NCBI GenBank assembly: GCA_016930735.1 | Contig: JAFGGF010000441.1 | Coordinates: 1-15,026 of the forward strand | DNA from: Prolixibacteraceae bacterium | GTDB lineage: Bacteria > Bacteroidota > Bacteroidia > Bacteroidales > Prolixibacteraceae | Direction: 5' to 3' | DNA: 15,026 nucleotides | Shown here: positions 1-7,709 of the stretch, in pieces | How positions within the stretch are numbered: the first letter of the stretch is position 1 | How the letters are laid out: each line of letters opens with the position of its first letter | Translations under genes and position numbers: made by a program | The notes under the pieces: generated by a model | Seen by the model: the letters and a program-made list of their open reading frames with translations, nothing else | What the model was told of the DNA's origin: nothing | Databases searched by the model: none

Positions 1-105
1 ATGGATGAAGCGCGAAAATTAAAACCTGAAATAGCCCGATTTGGGGACGATGATATTCCGGTTAAACATGAAATTGAATTTGAACTTCAACTAACATATA
101 ATTGA
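1..105 (+). CDS. C-terminal part of an unidentified protein (5' truncated by window edge)
   Basis: Frame 1 is open from the first base and ends at TGA 103-105, giving 34 residues that finish with VKHEIEFELQLTYN. The window begins at an ATG, but with no upstream sequence this Met may be internal. The charged, alternating Glu/Phe/Leu ending looks like a terminal beta strand, as seen at the end of TonB C-terminal or periplasmic domains. That is only an impression; I do not recognise the family. No terminator is evident directly after it; a 6-bp stem at 109-132 starts three bases past the stop but has no following T-run. Confidence 0.45.
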   Translation: MDEARKLKPEIARFGDDDIPVKHEIEFELQLTYN

Positions 106-240
106 AACTCCTCGCTGCATAGCTGACGAGGAATCCGATTCCGTTAAGGACTTTTTTATTGCGTTTGTTCGCTTACTCCGAAGCAGAGCTTCTGGGAATG
201 CGCTCACCGAAATTCAAGATGCTAGTTTCTGGTTGTTTGA
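106..240. repeat. Probable interspersed-repeat relic with two small hairpins
   Basis: This stretch is richer in GC than its flanks and does not look like ordinary Bacteroidota spacer. It contains a 6-bp stem (TCCTCG 109-114 with CGAGGA 127-132) and a GAAGC/GCTTC stem with a 3-nt loop at 180-192. On the minus strand one frame reads like protein, with FGERIPRSSASE, a TAA stop, then ANKRNKKVLNGIGFL and onward towards 106, but it has no start codon. A protein-like but interrupted frame beside hairpins suggests a degraded dispersed repeat or mobile-element remnant. I cannot confirm other copies from one window. Confidence 0.35.
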
Positions 241-319
241 GATTCAACCTTTATCACTAAATACCTATTATTTATTGAAATTCCGGATTAAAAAGACAAA
301 TTATTATAAATAAGCAAAT

Positions 320-343
320 TAACTTGTAACTTAAAACAAGTTA
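320..343 (-). terminator. Possible weak terminator hairpin downstream of the 357-602 gene
   Basis: An 8-bp perfect inverted repeat (TAACTTGT 320-327, ACAAGTTA 336-343) with an 8-nt loop lies 14 nt past the stop codon of the minus-strand gene. The stem is AT-rich and no clean T-run follows it on the minus strand, so it may be only a 3'-end stabilising structure. Confidence 0.3.
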
Positions 344-356
344 CCAGCAACTTAAA

Positions 357-602
357 TTATTTATTACCTTCAGCTTTTAAAAGCTGTTTCTTAATAATAA
401 CAGACTCTCTTTCAGCCAGGCATTTACGGTGGTGTAATAATATACTGTTTAATTCAGTTTTCGGAATCTCAAAAGTCAGATTTATCTTTTTTGTTGTTGG
501 TATTCCTTTGTATTTATTCATTGGGCAGTCGGGTAATCGTTTGCCCATAGGGCAGTCGATTAATAAACCAAAAAGCCATTGCCTTAAATTATAATTCCCC
601 AT
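357..602 (-). CDS. Small Cys-rich conserved-looking hypothetical protein (81 aa)
   Basis: The gene runs from ATG at 602-600 to TAA at 359-357. The protein starts MGNYNLRQWLFGLLIDCP and carries a tandem Cys-Pro duplication, DCPMGKRLPDCPMNKYK at residues 16-32, then HHRKCLAERE near residues 57-66. Three cysteines and a His pair could bind a metal, but this is inferred from spacing only. The two DCP copies are encoded by 9-bp direct repeats (523-531 and 550-558). It has no signal peptide, and its single hydrophobic stretch is short. The pattern resembles small uncharacterised proteins I associate with Bacteroidota, but I cannot name a family. It is flanked by non-coding, repeat-like DNA, so it may be a cargo or orphan gene. 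A spurious frame is still possible, though the composition is protein-like and no longer frame competes. Confidence 0.55.
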   Translation of the reverse strand: MGNYNLRQWLFGLLIDCPMGKRLPDCPMNKYKGIPTTKKINLTFEIPKTELNSILLHHRKCLAERESVIIKKQLLKAEGNK

Positions 603-604
603 TT

Positions 605-751
605 ATGATTTTTTTAATGAATTTGGCTTTCCAAAAACAAAGCCAATGATTTTTTTAATTGGTTTTCAGGAATTTATAAAGAAATGCTTTTCCATTTTTG
701 GGAAAAATAGTTTTCCTGATTCCTTATCTGGGAAATATAATGATTTTTAAT
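605..751. repeat. Three direct copies of ATGATTT(n)AAT
   Basis: The 14-bp sequence ATGATTTTTTTAAT occurs identically at 605-618 and 646-659, and a version two T shorter occurs at 740-751. The first two copies flank the 623-646 hairpin. In such AT-rich DNA part of this may be chance, but the 14-bp identity is notable. They could be leftover duplications or protein-binding sites. Confidence 0.45.
623..656 (+). terminator. Terminator-like hairpin with T-run (plus strand)
   Basis: TTGGCTTT (623-630) pairs perfectly with AAAGCCAA (639-646) across an 8-nt loop, and a seven-T run follows at 650-656, the form of an intrinsic terminator. No obvious plus-strand gene ends just upstream, so it may stop antisense or read-through transcription before the kinase operon. 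It could equally be a leader structure for the 357-602 gene, whose start lies 21 bases away. Confidence 0.3.
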
Positions 752-767
752 TTTTCAAGCTTCCTAA

Positions 768-806
768 ATCAGGTTTTGGATGAACGCGGGAGGTGAAAAT
801 CCTGAT
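768..806. promoter_or_regulatory. Imperfect inverted repeat upstream of the first kinase
   Basis: ATCAGGTTTT (768-777) pairs with AAAA-T-CCTGAT (796-806) with one bulged T. The 18-nt loop is GC-rich (GAACGCGGGAGG core), unlike its surroundings. It lies about 95 nt before the kinase ATG, so it could be an operator or part of a structured leader. I recognise no known riboswitch family in it. Confidence 0.3.
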
Positions 807-901
807 ATTTAAATAGGTTAAGTTTTTTTTTCATATATAATATGTCCATTAACTATAAAATTATTATTTTGGAAATGGAATTGGAATTATAAATATTAAT
901 T

Positions 902-3900
902 ATGCTATTTGGCAAAGTGCCTTTTATGTTGAGTAAAAGGCTCGTATACAGGCACAAGGTATTTTTTACTTTAGTAATGTTATTTGTTACCTGGCAATTA
1001 ACCGGGCAGGTACCAGTTATGCGTTTTTCCGAGCCTTTTAATAATGAATTACTAACCAGCAATATATGTACATCTGTTGCACAGGATAGTACGGGATTTA
1101 TTTGGATTGGCACAAACGACGGTTTAAACTGTTTTAACGGATCAAAGGTTGTTCAGTATAAATTTAATTATTCCGATTCTACCAGCCTGGTTAATAATAC
1201 AATTAATACACTTTTTGTAGATAAAAACGGGATTTTATGGATTGGAACTCAATTAGGTTTGTGCCGATACAATAAATTCTATGATAATTTTGAACAATTG
1301 GCAACCGAACAAATTACTGCAGGACTGGGAAGTGTGCAAATAAATACTATAGCTGAAGACAGCGACGGAAACATTTTTATTTCTTCCGGAAATTCTATCT
1401 ATCAATTTATTGACTCAACCGGTGAATTTAAAGCCATATATTCTATCGAAAGAGGGAATATTAATAAATTTATTATTGATGAAAAAAATAATTTCTGGAT
1501 AGGGACTTCGGATGATGGACTTGAATATTATGATATTTCTGAGGATAAATCAACAAAAATAATAAATACAGGTTCATCAAACAGTATCAGCAACAATACA
1601 ATTCGCGATATCGCATTATTTAATGGGAGTTTATGGATTGCTACCTATGGTGGGGGAATAAATGCAATGAACCTAAAAACATTTGAAATAAAGCATTATC
1701 CTCCACCCGACCATTATGCAGGTTATATTACTTATTTGTACACTGATAAGGAAAATAACCTTTGGTCATGCGACCTTACCGGTTTAAAAATATATGACAG
1801 GGAAACCGATTCTTTTTTCGGGTATTATAGTATTGAAGGCGATAAAAAGTCGGTTAAAAATTCTATAATTGCAATCACTCAGGACAGGCAGGGGAATTAC
1901 TGGACATGCCATGCACCGGGAGGTATAGGTTTCAGAATGGCTTCCAAAGGATTCGTATTGTATGATAAAAATCCGAATAATTATTGGCATTTAAGTGAGA
2001 ATAATGTAACAACTATTGAAACTGATAATTATGGAAACTGGTGGATAGGCAACGGATTTAACGGGATTGATATATTTTTCAGGTCAGAAAATAACATCCA
2101 GACTTTTCATGATGAACCAGGTAATCCATATAGTCTTGGACAGGGAGGAACAATGTGCATTTACAAGGATAAAAACAACCGGATGTGGATTGGGACCAAC
2201 TTAGGGGGGCTTCAGTATTACAATCCTGAAAACGGACGATTTTATTCCTACTTAAATGACCCGAATGATACGAATTCAATAGCTAATAACGATATTCGTT
2301 CGATTGCGGAAGATAAGGAAGGAAATCTATGGGTTGTAACTCATGGCAGGGGAATTGATTATTTCGACCGCAAACAGGATATTTTTTATCATTATACAAA
2401 TGCAAAAAACAACCTGGCAAACGACTGGGCGTTTCAGGTACTTTTAGATTCGGAAGAAAATTTATGGGTTGCAACGGCGTGGGGATTAAGTAAACTGGAA
2501 AAAGGTTCCCAATCGTTCCAATCCTATTTTTCGAGTTCATTGGATTCAACTTCGTTGTACCATAATCAGATAAATTGTCTATATGAAGATTCTCAGAATC
2601 AGATATGGATTGGGACAAACAGCGGATTGAATAAATATAATCCCGGCGATGATAATTTTATCAGGATTGTTTCGGGATTTTCGAGTAATAATATTTTGGC
2701 AATTGAAGGCAGTACAGATTTTTTATGGTTAAGTACTACAAACGGAATTTCAAGGTACAACAAAAAGAATGGGGAGGTTTATAATTTTAATGAATCGGAT
2801 GGGCTGATTGAAGGTGAATACCACCTCAGGTCGGTGGCTAAAAACGACGAAGGCCTTATTTTCTTTGGTGGCCCAAGGGGAATGAGTGTTTTTCACCCCG
2901 ATAATATAAAATTGAATCCTGATCCACCTAAAGTTTATATTACTGAATTAAATATATTTAATGAGCCGGTTAATAACTACAAAGATGGCTCAGTTCTTGA
3001 AAAACAGGTAATGTTCACAGATGAAATTACCTTAAAATTCAACCAGAACGCCATTGGTTTTGAGTTTGTTAATGATAACCTGATTAACATTGACAAAAAC
3101 AGGTATAAATATAAAATGGAGGGTGCAGATAAGGAATGGGTAAATTCGGGAAAAGCAAACACTGCATTTTATTCACACCTGGATCCCGGGAATTATACAT
3201 TCAGAGTTATTGCTTCAAATAATGATAATGTTTGGAACGAAACCGGAACTTCATTGAAAATCAGGGTTTTACCTCCCTGGTATCTGAAATGGTGGTGTAA
3301 AATACTTTGGGGTTTGATTATTTTATTTATGATTGTTCTGATTTTCCGGATAAGAACATCCAATCTCAAAAAGAGGAATAAATGGTTAGCTCAAAAAGTT
3401 GAAGAGCGGACTCAACGATTATTTCAAAAGAATGAGTTACTAAAGGAACAGGCAAAAATACTCGACGATACCAACAGGAAGTTAAAAATACGGCAGGAAG
3501 TTATTCAAAAACAATCGGATGACCTCAAATTACAGGGGGAGGAATTGAAAGTCACTGCCGAAAACCTGGAAGAATTAAACAAACAACTGAAAAAATCAAA
3601 CGATACCAAAGATAAGCTGTTTTCAATAATCGGACATGATTTGCGGAATCCTTTTAATATTATTCTGGGATATACCGACCTTTTAATAGAAAACTTAGAA
3701 GACTGGGATTATAACCAAACATTAGAATTATTATTAATGTTGAAAGAATCTTCAGTTAACACATTCAACTTACTGGAGAACCTGTTAAACTGGGCAAAAA
3801 GCCAGAGCGGTGAACTGAAGTTTTTCCCGGAAAATGTTCAGTTAAATGAAGTAGCTGAATCTGTATTAACGGAGGTGTCTTCTTTTGCAGTGAAAAAGAA

Positions 3901-4288
3901 TATTAAACTTATCCATAACATTAATACCAATATAATATTGTGGGCCGATTTTAATATGTTGAATCTAACCTGCCGTAATTTATTAATGAATGCTATTAAA
4001 TTCAGTAATCCCGGAAGCAGCATTTATTTTAAAGCCAGGAATTTTGATACCAATAAAATTATTTTTGAAATCAGGGATGAAGGCGTGGGAATCGCCCCTG
4101 AAAAAATAAATGGGATTTTTAAATCGGATATAAATAAATCGACTGTTGGGACCGATGGTGAAAAAGGAACAGGGCTCGGGCTTTTGCTATGCAAAGAATT
4201 TGTTAACTTGCATGGTGGACGTATCTGGGTTGAAAGCCAGGTTGGCAGTGGCAGTTCTTTTTTCTTTACAATAATGAGAATTCTTTAA
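902..4288 (+). CDS. Reg_prop/Y_Y_Y two-component sensor histidine kinase (1128 aa), no receiver or HTH
   Basis: A membrane sensor kinase, expected to read a periplasmic ligand and autophosphorylate in the cytoplasm. In order it has an uncleaved or cleaved signal segment (about residues 18-36), then 14 propeller repeats with cores such as WIGTNDGL (68-75), WIGTNLGGL (429-437), WIGTNSGL (569-576) and FFGGPRGM (654-661), probably two seven-bladed propellers. A Y_Y_Y domain (about 725-792) ends in LPPWY. One transmembrane helix (about 798-817) and a long coiled coil (about 820-905) follow. HisKA has His912 in GHDLRNPF, whose DxxN motif suggests phosphatase competence. HATPase_c has the N box around Asn1030, the G1 box DEGVG (1059-1063) and GTGLGL (1089-1094). 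It ends there, without the receiver and AraC-type domains of Bacteroides hybrid sensors. Either Met1 or Met9 could be the start. The ligand is unknown; in related proteins it is often a glycan fragment. It is followed 22 nt later by a paralogue, probably in one operon. Confidence 0.93.
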   Translation: MLFGKVPFMLSKRLVYRHKVFFTLVMLFVTWQLTGQVPVMRFSEPFNNELLTSNICTSVAQDSTGFIWIGTNDGLNCFNGSKVVQYKFNYSDSTSLVNNTINTLFVDKNGILWIGTQLGLCRYNKFYDNFEQLATEQITAGLGSVQINTIAEDSDGNIFISSGNSIYQFIDSTGEFKAIYSIERGNINKFIIDEKNNFWIGTSDDGLEYYDISEDKSTKIINTGSSNSISNNTIRDIALFNGSLWIATYGGGINAMNLKTFEIKHYPPPDHYAGYITYLYTDKENNLWSCDLTGLKIYDRETDSFFGYYSIEGDKKSVKNSIIAITQDRQGNYWTCHAPGGIGFRMASKGFVLYDKNPNNYWHLSENNVTTIETDNYGNWWIGNGFNGIDIFFRSENNIQTFHDEPGNPYSLGQGGTMCIYKDKNNRMWIGTNLGGLQYYNPENGRFYSYLNDPNDTNSIANNDIRSIAEDKEGNLWVVTHGRGIDYFDRKQDIFYHYTNAKNNLANDWAFQVLLDSEENLWVATAWGLSKLEKGSQSFQSYFSSSLDSTSLYHNQINCLYEDSQNQIWIGTNSGLNKYNPGDDNFIRIVSGFSSNNILAIEGSTDFLWLSTTNGISRYNKKNGEVYNFNESDGLIEGEYHLRSVAKNDEGLIFFGGPRGMSVFHPDNIKLNPDPPKVYITELNIFNEPVNNYKDGSVLEKQVMFTDEITLKFNQNAIGFEFVNDNLINIDKNRYKYKMEGADKEWVNSGKANTAFYSHLDPGNYTFRVIASNNDNVWNETGTSLKIRVLPPWYLKWWCKILWGLIILFMIVLIFRIRTSNLKKRNKWLAQKVEERTQRLFQKNELLKEQAKILDDTNRKLKIRQEVIQKQSDDLKLQGEELKVTAENLEELNKQLKKSNDTKDKLFSIIGHDLRNPFNIILGYTDLLIENLEDWDYNQTLELLLMLKESSVNTFNLLENLLNWAKSQSGELKFFPENVQLNEVAESVLTEVSSFAVKKNIKLIHNINTNIILWADFNMLNLTCRNLLMNAIKFSNPGSSIYFKARNFDTNKIIFEIRDEGVGIAPEKINGIFKSDINKSTVGTDGEKGTGLGLLLCKEFVNLHGGRIWVESQVGSGSSFFFTIMRIL

Positions 4289-4310
4289 TTAATAATTAGT
4301 AATATTTTCA

Positions 4311-7300
4311 ATGGGTAGTTTATTTGAAATAAATATTAAATACAGAAATACCCTTATAATATTGATTGTATTTGTATTTTCATTTCTTACTGTTAACAGC
4401 CAGCCAGTAACATTGCAGTTTAGTTATATAACGCCTGATGATGGATTATCTTCTTCTTCAGTAACCTGTATTTTACAGGATCATTCAGGTTTTATGTGGA
4501 TTGGCACCTACAGCGGGCTGAATAAGTACAATGGGCACGATATTACTGTCTATTATGAAGAAACAACAAATCCGGCAAGCCTTCCCGGGGCACAGGTCAG
4601 ATCTTTATTTGAAGACAGGGATAATCGCCTTTTTATAGGTACCAATGCAGGTTTGAGTTTGTATAATCCTGACTATGATAATTTCACAAATTTTATGTCG
4701 GACGAAAATTCTGTTTTAAACGGGAATATATGTGCGGTATATAATATAACCGAAGACTCAAACGGCCTTTTATACCTTTCTACCAATATTGGATTAATAG
4801 TCTTTAATTATGTAGAAAATACTTCAAAAATTTATACGATTAAATCCGACGGGCAAAACAGTATTAATAATTCATGGATTGAATGTGTGTTTATCGACAG
4901 TAAAAACCATATTTGGGTGAGCACCCGAAACGGGCTGAACCTTTTTGACCCGGAAAGTGAAACTTTCACCGCCGTAGCCGCAGGTAATGAGGGCAAAATG
5001 CAATATAAAAATGTATCGTTTCTTGATATTGCTGAAGATGCTGAAGGCAGCATCTGGATTAGTAGTTACAACGGCCTTTTTTATATCGAAAATCCGGATA
5101 AAAATCTAACCCTGAAACGGTATGTTCACAATCCTGAAGATAAGAACAGCATTTCAGGCAACCGTCTGTTGAGTATATATATCGATGAGGAGGATAATTT
5201 ATGGGTAGGTTCTGAAAACGACGGGCTTTATTTATTCAACCGTAAAAAGCAGAATTTCTGGAAGTATGGTATTGATGATTACGACCTTTCAAGTTTAAAC
5301 AACGAATCAATTCAATCGATTACCAAAGACAAGCTGGGTAATTTCTGGATCGGGACCTTTGGTGGCGGAGTTAATATTTCACCAAAATCGAGTGGGGCAA
5401 TTACCAGGTTTTCAAACTTTAAAGGCAGTGAATTCAGTTTAAGTAATAATACCGTAAGTTCATTTCTTGAAGATTCAAAAGGCAGGTTGTGGATCGGTAC
5501 CGATGGCGGGGGACTAAACCTGTTTAACAACGAGACAAACAGGTTTTTCAGGTATAATACCTCAAATTCAGGTATTTCGAGCAATGCAGTACTTTCAATT
5601 ACTGAAGATAAAAAGGGGATACTTTGGATGACTACCTGGGCCGGTGGTTTGGTCAGATTTGATACTGAAACCCATGAATTTAAATCATTTACAACTCAGA
5701 ACAGCAACATCCCTGATAATAATATTTTCTTTGTTGAAATGGGGTATAATAACGATTTATGGTTAGGAAGCTACAGGAGTGGATTAATACATTATAAAAT
5801 TGATGAGGATATTTTTACCCGTTATAATGAAAGTACTACCATTATAAATAATTATGTTTTCATAATAAAAAAAGATGATAAAAAGAACCTGTATATTGGC
5901 TCTACAACAGGTTTATATATTTTAAACATTGAAAATGATTCGATCAGATTTTTCCCCAATGATGAAAATAATCAGCAGAGTATCAGCAATAATGAGGTTT
6001 TTGATATTCTGATAGAAAATGATACCACTGTATGGGTAGCTACTCAGAATGGATTGAACAGGTTAAATCCTGAAACTGGTATATTTAAAAGGTTCTTTAA
6101 ATCTGACGGATTGCCGGGAAATGTTGTGCGTGGCCTGTTAATTGACAATAACAGGATATTATGGGTAAGCACTGATAGCGGAATATGTAAATTTGATTAT
6201 AAAAATAAGGAAATCAGGAGCTTTACTAAAGGTGACGGGCTTGAAGGTAATGAGTTTTACAGGAAAAGTACTTTTAAAACTTCTGATGGAAAACTTTTTT
6301 TTGGTGGTTTTAATGGATTCGATATTGTTGACCCTGAAAAACTTAATATCGATAACCAACAGGTACCTGAAATTCTGATAACAGGATTGGATATTTTTAA
6401 TAAACCTGTAAAACCGAATGCTAAAGGATCACCTTTAACAAAAAGTATTTCAGATACAAAAGAATTAATACTTAATTATAACCAGAATATCCTGACATTT
6501 TATTTTTCAGTTATTGACTATACCCTCCCCGATAAAAACGTTTATGAGTATAAACTGGAAAATTTTGATAACGACTGGGTTTATGCAGGTAACAGAAGGT
6601 CTGTCTCTTATACTAACCTCGATCCCGGTAAATATACGCTAATCGTAAGAGGAGCCAACTACAACGGGGTATGGAATAAAGAGGGGGTTTCTTTAAAATT
6701 AGTTATAAAACCTCCATGGTGGAGTACCGTTTTATTCAGAATATTTTTGGGGGTAGTTATAATTGGCCTGATTATATTATTCTTTTACTACCGTACTTCA
6801 ACATTAAGAAGACAGAAAAAATTGTTGTCGCAGATGGTAGAAGAAAGGACACATGATTTAAACCATAAAAATGAATTGCTGAAACAGCAATCTGACCATT
6901 TAACCGAAATCAATACACAATTGAGGCAGAATCAGGAAATTATTAAATCCCAGTCTGAAGAGTTAAAATCGACAGCTGAAAACCTGGAGGAAGCCAACAA
7001 GGAATTAGCGTCGATCAATACAACCAAAGATAAATTATTTTCAATTATTGCGCACGACCTGAAAAATCCTTTTAATGTTATTTTGGGTTATTCCGATCTG
7101 CTGATCTCTAATTTCAATAAATGGGACCAGGCTCAGAACCTGGAAATACTGGGATATATCAAAGAATCTTCTTCAAGTGCTTATAACCTGTTGGAAAATC
7201 TGTTACATTGGTCAAGAAGCCAGAGAGGAGTGCTGGATTTTTCACCTGAAAGTATCAATATCTGTGATATTTTTGAGAATATTCTTGGAGAAGTTTTATC

Positions 7301-7709
7301 ATTTTCAAGAAAAAAAGTTGTTCAAATAATAAACCTGTCAAACGATAGTAATCTGACAGTTTTTGCCGATTATAATATGCTAACATTAATTTGCAGAAAT
7401 TTATTAATGAATGCTATTAAATTCAGCAATTCAGGAAGTAAGGTTTATATAAATGCCCTGGAAAAAGATAATTTTATTCAGTTCAGTATTGCCGATAATG
7501 GCATTGGTATGGATCAGGATAAAATAGATTCCTTATTCAATTTAGATAAAGCATCTTCTGTAAACGGGACAGAAGGAGAAAAAGGCACAGGGCTTGGACT
7601 TATCCTGTGTTATGAATTTGTTATGTTACACAAAGGTGAAATATGGGTTGAAAGCAAACTCAAAAAGGGGACAACTTTTTATTTTACTATTCCTAAAAAA
7701 GAAAACTAA
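4311..7709 (+). CDS. Second, paralogous Reg_prop/Y_Y_Y sensor histidine kinase (1132 aa)
   Basis: It has the same architecture and almost the same length as the preceding kinase. A signal peptide (hydrophobic residues 14-29) is followed by 14 propeller repeats, for example MWIGTYSGL (62-70), IWVSTRNGL (201-209), LWIGTDGGGL (393-402) and LFFGGFNGF (662-670). A Y_Y_Y domain (about 745-802) ends in KPPWW, then come a transmembrane helix (about 807-827) and a coiled coil (about 830-905). HisKA has His915 in AHDLKNPF. HATPase_c shows Asn1034 in the N box, DNGIG (1062-1066) and GTGLGL (1092-1097). All catalytic boxes look intact, and again there is no receiver or DNA-binding domain. The propellers have diverged more than the cytoplasmic part, so the two kinases may sense different ligands but signal to the same or related regulators. 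Its stop codon interlocks with that of the convergent lipoprotein gene, so no separate terminator fits between them. Confidence 0.93.
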   Translation: MGSLFEINIKYRNTLIILIVFVFSFLTVNSQPVTLQFSYITPDDGLSSSSVTCILQDHSGFMWIGTYSGLNKYNGHDITVYYEETTNPASLPGAQVRSLFEDRDNRLFIGTNAGLSLYNPDYDNFTNFMSDENSVLNGNICAVYNITEDSNGLLYLSTNIGLIVFNYVENTSKIYTIKSDGQNSINNSWIECVFIDSKNHIWVSTRNGLNLFDPESETFTAVAAGNEGKMQYKNVSFLDIAEDAEGSIWISSYNGLFYIENPDKNLTLKRYVHNPEDKNSISGNRLLSIYIDEEDNLWVGSENDGLYLFNRKKQNFWKYGIDDYDLSSLNNESIQSITKDKLGNFWIGTFGGGVNISPKSSGAITRFSNFKGSEFSLSNNTVSSFLEDSKGRLWIGTDGGGLNLFNNETNRFFRYNTSNSGISSNAVLSITEDKKGILWMTTWAGGLVRFDTETHEFKSFTTQNSNIPDNNIFFVEMGYNNDLWLGSYRSGLIHYKIDEDIFTRYNESTTIINNYVFIIKKDDKKNLYIGSTTGLYILNIENDSIRFFPNDENNQQSISNNEVFDILIENDTTVWVATQNGLNRLNPETGIFKRFFKSDGLPGNVVRGLLIDNNRILWVSTDSGICKFDYKNKEIRSFTKGDGLEGNEFYRKSTFKTSDGKLFFGGFNGFDIVDPEKLNIDNQQVPEILITGLDIFNKPVKPNAKGSPLTKSISDTKELILNYNQNILTFYFSVIDYTLPDKNVYEYKLENFDNDWVYAGNRRSVSYTNLDPGKYTLIVRGANYNGVWNKEGVSLKLVIKPPWWSTVLFRIFLGVVIIGLIILFFYYRTSTLRRQKKLLSQMVEERTHDLNHKNELLKQQSDHLTEINTQLRQNQEIIKSQSEELKSTAENLEEANKELASINTTKDKLFSIIAHDLKNPFNVILGYSDLLISNFNKWDQAQNLEILGYIKESSSSAYNLLENLLHWSRSQRGVLDFSPESINICDIFENILGEVLSFSRKKVVQIINLSNDSNLTVFADYNMLTLICRNLLMNAIKFSNSGSKVYINALEKDNFIQFSIADNGIGMDQDKIDSLFNLDKASSVNGTEGEKGTGLGLILCYEFVMLHKGEIWVESKLKKGTTFYFTIPKKEN

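Larger units (their letters stand above)
603..901. other. Intergenic region with repeats and hairpins upstream of the kinase pair
   Basis: This gap of about 300 bases separates the divergent 357-602 gene and the first kinase. It holds three copies of an ATG-A-T(5-7)-AAT motif, a hairpin at 623-646, overlapping TTTTCC/GGAAAA/TTTTCC segments at 688-716 that can form alternative stems, and a GC-centred imperfect inverted repeat at 768-806. A candidate -7 element, TATTTTG at 865-871, lies about 30 nt before the kinase ATG and matches the -7 heptamer I propose for rpmB, but no good -33 TTTG sits upstream of it. I see no gene here. Confidence 0.6.

Noticed and set aside
523..558. GGGCAGTCG direct repeats as a possible CRISPR or integration site
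   Set aside because: There are only two copies inside a coding frame, where they encode the DCP duplication.
853..1113. 86-residue minus-strand frame over the kinase start
   Set aside because: It overlaps the signal peptide and first propeller repeats of a clear kinase gene; it is a shadow frame.
2283..2618. 111-residue minus-strand frame
   Set aside because: It lies wholly inside the propeller coding region and matches no family I know.
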